A stretch of 7,518 nt of DNA from Trueperaceae bacterium (GTDB lineage Bacteria > Deinococcota > Deinococci > Deinococcales > Trueperaceae): contig SLSQ01000190.1 in NCBI GenBank assembly GCA_007130355.1, positions 1-7,518 of the forward strand, in the 5' to 3' direction. Each line of letters starts with the position of its first letter. Within the stretch, counting starts at the first letter, position 1. The notes under the pieces are model-generated. The model ran no database searches and was not told where the DNA came from. It worked only from the letters and a program-made list of their open reading frames with translations. Both the position numbers and the translations under genes were made by a program. Shown here piece by piece: positions 5,755 to 7,518 of the stretch.

Positions 5755-6831
5755 ATGGACCGCCTGACCCGCCGCATCGTCAACTACGCCGACCTGATCG
5801 GTCCGTCTGGGCAGGAGGACCGTGTGGTCACGGCCGTGCGAGACGACTTGAGTTCGCTCGGGCTCGGTGTCGAGGTCGACGCGTTCGCGAACGTGGTCGC
5901 CTTCCTCGCGGCGCGCGATGCTCGGCGACCGACGTTGCAGTTGAGTGCCCACCTCGATGAGGTGGGCTTCGTGGTCCGCGACGTCGACGATGCTGGCTTC
6001 CTGCGTGTTCACCGCGTCGGTGGGGTACATGACCAGGTGCTCGCGGGCCGCTGGCTCGCGTTCTTGGGTGAAAAGGGCGACGTGCCGGGCGTCGTGGGCG
6101 TGTGCGCCAAGCATCTCTCCAGCCCGGATGATCTCCGCCGCTCGGTGAGCGCGGAGGACGCGTTCGTGGACATCGGTGCGCGCGACCGTGCCCATGCGCT
6201 CGAGATGGGGGTCGAAGTCGGCACGCTCGGCGTGTTCCAGGCGAGCGCGCGCGTCCACGGCGACCGCGTGGTCGGGAAGGCGCTCGACGACCGCGTGGGT
6301 GTGGCGGTGTTGGTGGAACTGGCCGAGCGCCTCGCGGGCGTCGACCTGCCGGTCAACGTGGCGTTGCTGTTCACCGCGCAGGAGGAGTTCTCGGTGCGTG
6401 GAGGTGTCAGCGCTGCGCGCCGCGTGGATGCCGACGTCGCCTTCTGCGTCGACATCGCGGTCGCCACCGACGTCCCGGTCGGTGGCGCCGTGCAGCCGGT
6501 GGCGTTGGGTGCGGGACCCGTGCTGACGCGCTTCACGAAAGGGAAGATGAACGGCATGATTCCCAGCCCGATACTCAGGCGCTACGCCGCAGAGGTCGCG
6601 GCGCGCGTCGGCGTCAAGCTCCAGTACAGCGTGCTGAGTGGAGGGTTGAGCGACGGTGCCTTCACGCAGCACGAAGGGCGCGGGGTACCGACGCTCGATG
6701 TATCGTTCCCCACCCGCTACACCCACTCGCCGGTTGAGACCGTCGACCTGCGCGACGTGCGCGACCTCCTCAACTGGCTCGATGCGGCCGTGCGTGGCAT
6801 GCGCGGGATGCCCGACCTGCGACGGGGGTAG
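5755..6831 (+). CDS. M42-family metallo-aminopeptidase
   Basis: The 358-residue protein has the length and all metal-centre motifs of peptidase family M42 (glutamyl aminopeptidase, deblocking aminopeptidase, FrvX/YsdC-like; cytoplasmic tetrahedral assemblies in characterised members). Visible residues are H66 in SAHLDEVGF, bridging D178 in GKALDDRVG, catalytic E210 and metal ligand E211 in FTAQEEFSVRGG, D233 in FCVDIAVATD, and H324 in PTRYTHSPVE. The PDZ-like inserted domain of this family would lie at about 75-165. The enzyme removes N-terminal residues from short peptides; M42 side-chain specificity cannot be read here. It follows the serine hydrolase after a 55-bp gap with its own strong Shine-Dalgarno, so it is probably the last gene of the unit. 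It fits as the enzyme that degrades imported peptides to amino acids. Endoglucanase labels sometimes given to this family are unlikely to be right. Confidence 0.93.
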   Translation: MDRLTRRIVNYADLIGPSGQEDRVVTAVRDDLSSLGLGVEVDAFANVVAFLAARDARRPTLQLSAHLDEVGFVVRDVDDAGFLRVHRVGGVHDQVLAGRWLAFLGEKGDVPGVVGVCAKHLSSPDDLRRSVSAEDAFVDIGARDRAHALEMGVEVGTLGVFQASARVHGDRVVGKALDDRVGVAVLVELAERLAGVDLPVNVALLFTAQEEFSVRGGVSAARRVDADVAFCVDIAVATDVPVGGAVQPVALGAGPVLTRFTKGKMNGMIPSPILRRYAAEVAARVGVKLQYSVLSGGLSDGAFTQHEGRGVPTLDVSFPTRYTHSPVETVDLRDVRDLLNWLDAAVRGMRGMPDLRRG

Positions 6832-6881
6832 TGGCGCCAAGGCGAGTCCGCGGCCTCGGGGCTGCAGGCGCGCGGGCGACG

Positions 6882-6902
6882 GCATGGCGCTGCGCCCGAT
6901 GC
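6882..6902 (+). terminator. Hairpin downstream of the M42 gene, possible 3' end
   Basis: GCATGGCG (6882-6889) can pair with CGCC plus ATGC (6893-6896 and 6899-6902) around a CTG loop, giving an 8-bp stem with a 2-nt bulge. It lies 50 bases after the M42 stop. No T-run follows, so it is not a classical intrinsic terminator and may only be a stabilising 3' structure. Confidence 0.3.
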
Positions 6903-6943
6903 TTGACAGCACGGCACGGGCCGCTACGGCCGCGCACTCGGGC

Positions 6944-6960
6944 TTCGGCAAAACGCCGAA
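6944..6960. terminator. Symmetric hairpin between convergent genes
   Basis: TTCGGC (6944-6949) and GCCGAA (6955-6960) form a perfect 6-bp stem with loop AAAAC. It reads equally well on both strands and lies between two convergent genes, the usual place for a bidirectional terminator. There is no flanking T-tract on either strand. Confidence 0.35.
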
Positions 6961-6997
6961 CCCCTACGCCCCCACCGTGATGGCGACCAACGCACTG

Positions 6998-7013
6998 GAC
7001 GGCTCGCGCCGTC
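6998..7013 (-). terminator. Hairpin just after the katG stop
   Basis: GACGGC (6998-7003) and GCCGTC (7008-7013) form a perfect 6-bp GC-rich stem with a 4-nt loop, starting 7 bases after the katG stop on the minus strand. The position suits a katG 3' end, but no T-tract follows. Confidence 0.35.
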
Positions 7014-7020
7014 GTCGTGA

Positions 7021-7518
7021 TCAGCCCAGTTCGAACCGATCCAGCTCCATCACCTTGGTCCACGCGGCGACGAAGTCGCGCACGAACTTCTCCTGGGCGT
7101 CGTCCTGGGCGTACACCTCGGACAGCGCGCGCAGCTCGGAGTTCGAGCCGAACACCAGGTCGACGCGGGTGCCGCTCCAGCGGACCTTGCCCGTCTCGCG
7201 GTCGTGGGCGTGGAACACGTCCTCGCCGTCGCCGTGCGGCGCCCAGGCGACGCCCATGTCGAGCAGGTTGACGAAGAAGTCGTTCGTCAGCACGCCCGGG
7301 CGATCGGTGAGCACGCCGTGCCGGCTGCCGCCGTGGCTAGCGCCCAGCGCGCGCAGACCGCCGACCAGCACGGTCATCTCGGGCGCCGTGAGGGTGAGCA
7401 GCTGCGCCCTGTCGATGAGCAGCTCCTCGGCCGAGACGCTGTACTTCGTCTTGAGGTAGTTGCGGAAGCCGTCGGCGACGGGCTCGAGGGGCTCGAAGGC
7501 CTCCACGTCGGTCTGCTC
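7021..7518 (-). CDS. katG: Catalase-peroxidase KatG (C-terminal part)
   Basis: These are the last 165 residues of a catalase-peroxidase; the frame is open to the right edge, so the true start lies outside the window and the GTG at 7506 is only an internal valine. The sequence follows the KatG C-terminal domain throughout: EQTDVEAFEPLEPVADGFRN, LTLTAPEMTVLVGGLRALGA, DRPGVLTNDFFVNLLDMG, RVDLVFGSNSELRALSEVYA, and FVRDFVAAWTKVMELDRFEL. The enzyme is a haem-dependent bifunctional catalase and peroxidase that removes hydrogen peroxide. The C-terminal domain has lost haem but supports the active-site architecture of the N-terminal domain. The catalytic Arg/Trp/His and the Met-Tyr-Trp crosslink residues are outside the window. 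The gene is convergent with the M42 gene and probably unrelated to the transporter cluster. Confidence 0.95.
   Translation of the reverse strand, partial: EQTDVEAFEPLEPVADGFRNYLKTKYSVSAEELLIDRAQLLTLTAPEMTVLVGGLRALGASHGGSRHGVLTDRPGVLTNDFFVNLLDMGVAWAPHGDGEDVFHAHDRETGKVRWSGTRVDLVFGSNSELRALSEVYAQDDAQEKFVRDFVAAWTKVMELDRFELG

Noticed and set aside
4653..5783. A 376-codon open frame on the minus strand opposite the serine hydrolase
   Set aside because: The plus strand encodes SxxK, SDN and KSG motifs with correct spacing; the antisense frame is compositional shadow.
6903..6930. A perfect TTGACA (6903-6908) with a weak TACGGC 16 bp downstream, resembling a promoter
   Set aside because: The -10 is poor and no plus-strand gene follows before the convergent katG, so nothing would be expressed apart from a possible antisense transcript.
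5662..6951. A 429-codon open frame on the minus strand opposite the M42 gene
   Set aside because: The plus-strand frame carries every M42 metal and catalytic residue; the antisense product is low-complexity Arg/His/Ala-rich and matches nothing I recognise.
6656..7459. A 267-codon plus-strand open frame crossing the M42 3' end, the convergent gap and katG
   Set aside because: It overlaps two confidently identified genes in other frames or on the other strand, and its product is Ser/Arg/Pro-rich without a domain.
1..7518. CRISPR arrays, tRNA/rRNA genes, insertion sequences, attachment sites, toxin-antitoxin or defence genes
   Set aside because: No direct-repeat arrays, no cloverleaf or rRNA-like stretches, no transposase or integrase motifs, and no terminal inverted repeats were seen. 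All long frames are accounted for by metabolic, transport or stress genes or their shadows.

Overview
The window is a strongly GC-rich bacterial chromosomal segment with dense, mostly co-directional genes, GTG and ATG starts, and ATGA overlaps between genes. The solute-binding protein carries an ordinary type I signal peptide (cleavage predicted after ALA, no lipobox Cys). This fits a diderm with a periplasm, such as a Deinococcota/Truepera-like organism or a proteobacterium, better than a Gram-positive. I cannot fix the taxon from the sequence alone.

Layout. (1) Positions 1-202, minus strand: the N-terminus of a PLP-dependent Cys/Met-metabolism enzyme of the cystathionine gamma-synthase family, running off the left edge. 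(2) Positions 203-513: a 311-bp divergent intergenic region with a good candidate promoter for the plus-strand genes, a weaker one for the minus-strand gene, and a G-tract cluster. (3) Positions 514-6831, plus strand: a six-gene cluster made of a MurR/RpiR-family regulator, a family 5 (peptide/nickel type) ABC substrate-binding protein, two DppB/DppC-type permeases, a class A beta-lactamase-fold serine hydrolase, and an M42 metallo-aminopeptidase. The permease-permease and permease-hydrolase junctions are 4-bp ATGA overlaps, which makes co-translation likely. (4) Positions 6832-7020: a convergent intergenic region with three small hairpins. (5) Positions 7021-7518, minus strand: the C-terminal end of a catalase-peroxidase (KatG), running off the right edge.

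How the cluster could work (inference). The binding protein captures a peptide-like ligand in the periplasm. The two permeases carry it across the membrane using an ATPase pair that is not encoded here. The serine hydrolase, which has no visible signal peptide, and the M42 aminopeptidase then process it in the cytoplasm. The RpiR-type regulator would sense the ligand or a breakdown product. An RpiR regulator beside a penicillin-interacting-fold enzyme and a peptide importer raises the possibility of peptidoglycan-peptide or D-amino-acid peptide salvage, but no substrate can be assigned from the sequence.

The least routine points are these: the transporter has no ATPase genes; the beta-lactamase-like enzyme appears to have Gln where class A enzymes have the deacylating Glu166 and looks cytoplasmic; the first sugar-phosphate-binding loop of the SIS domain is not recognisable; and the Shine-Dalgarno of the binding-protein gene lies in a hairpin loop.
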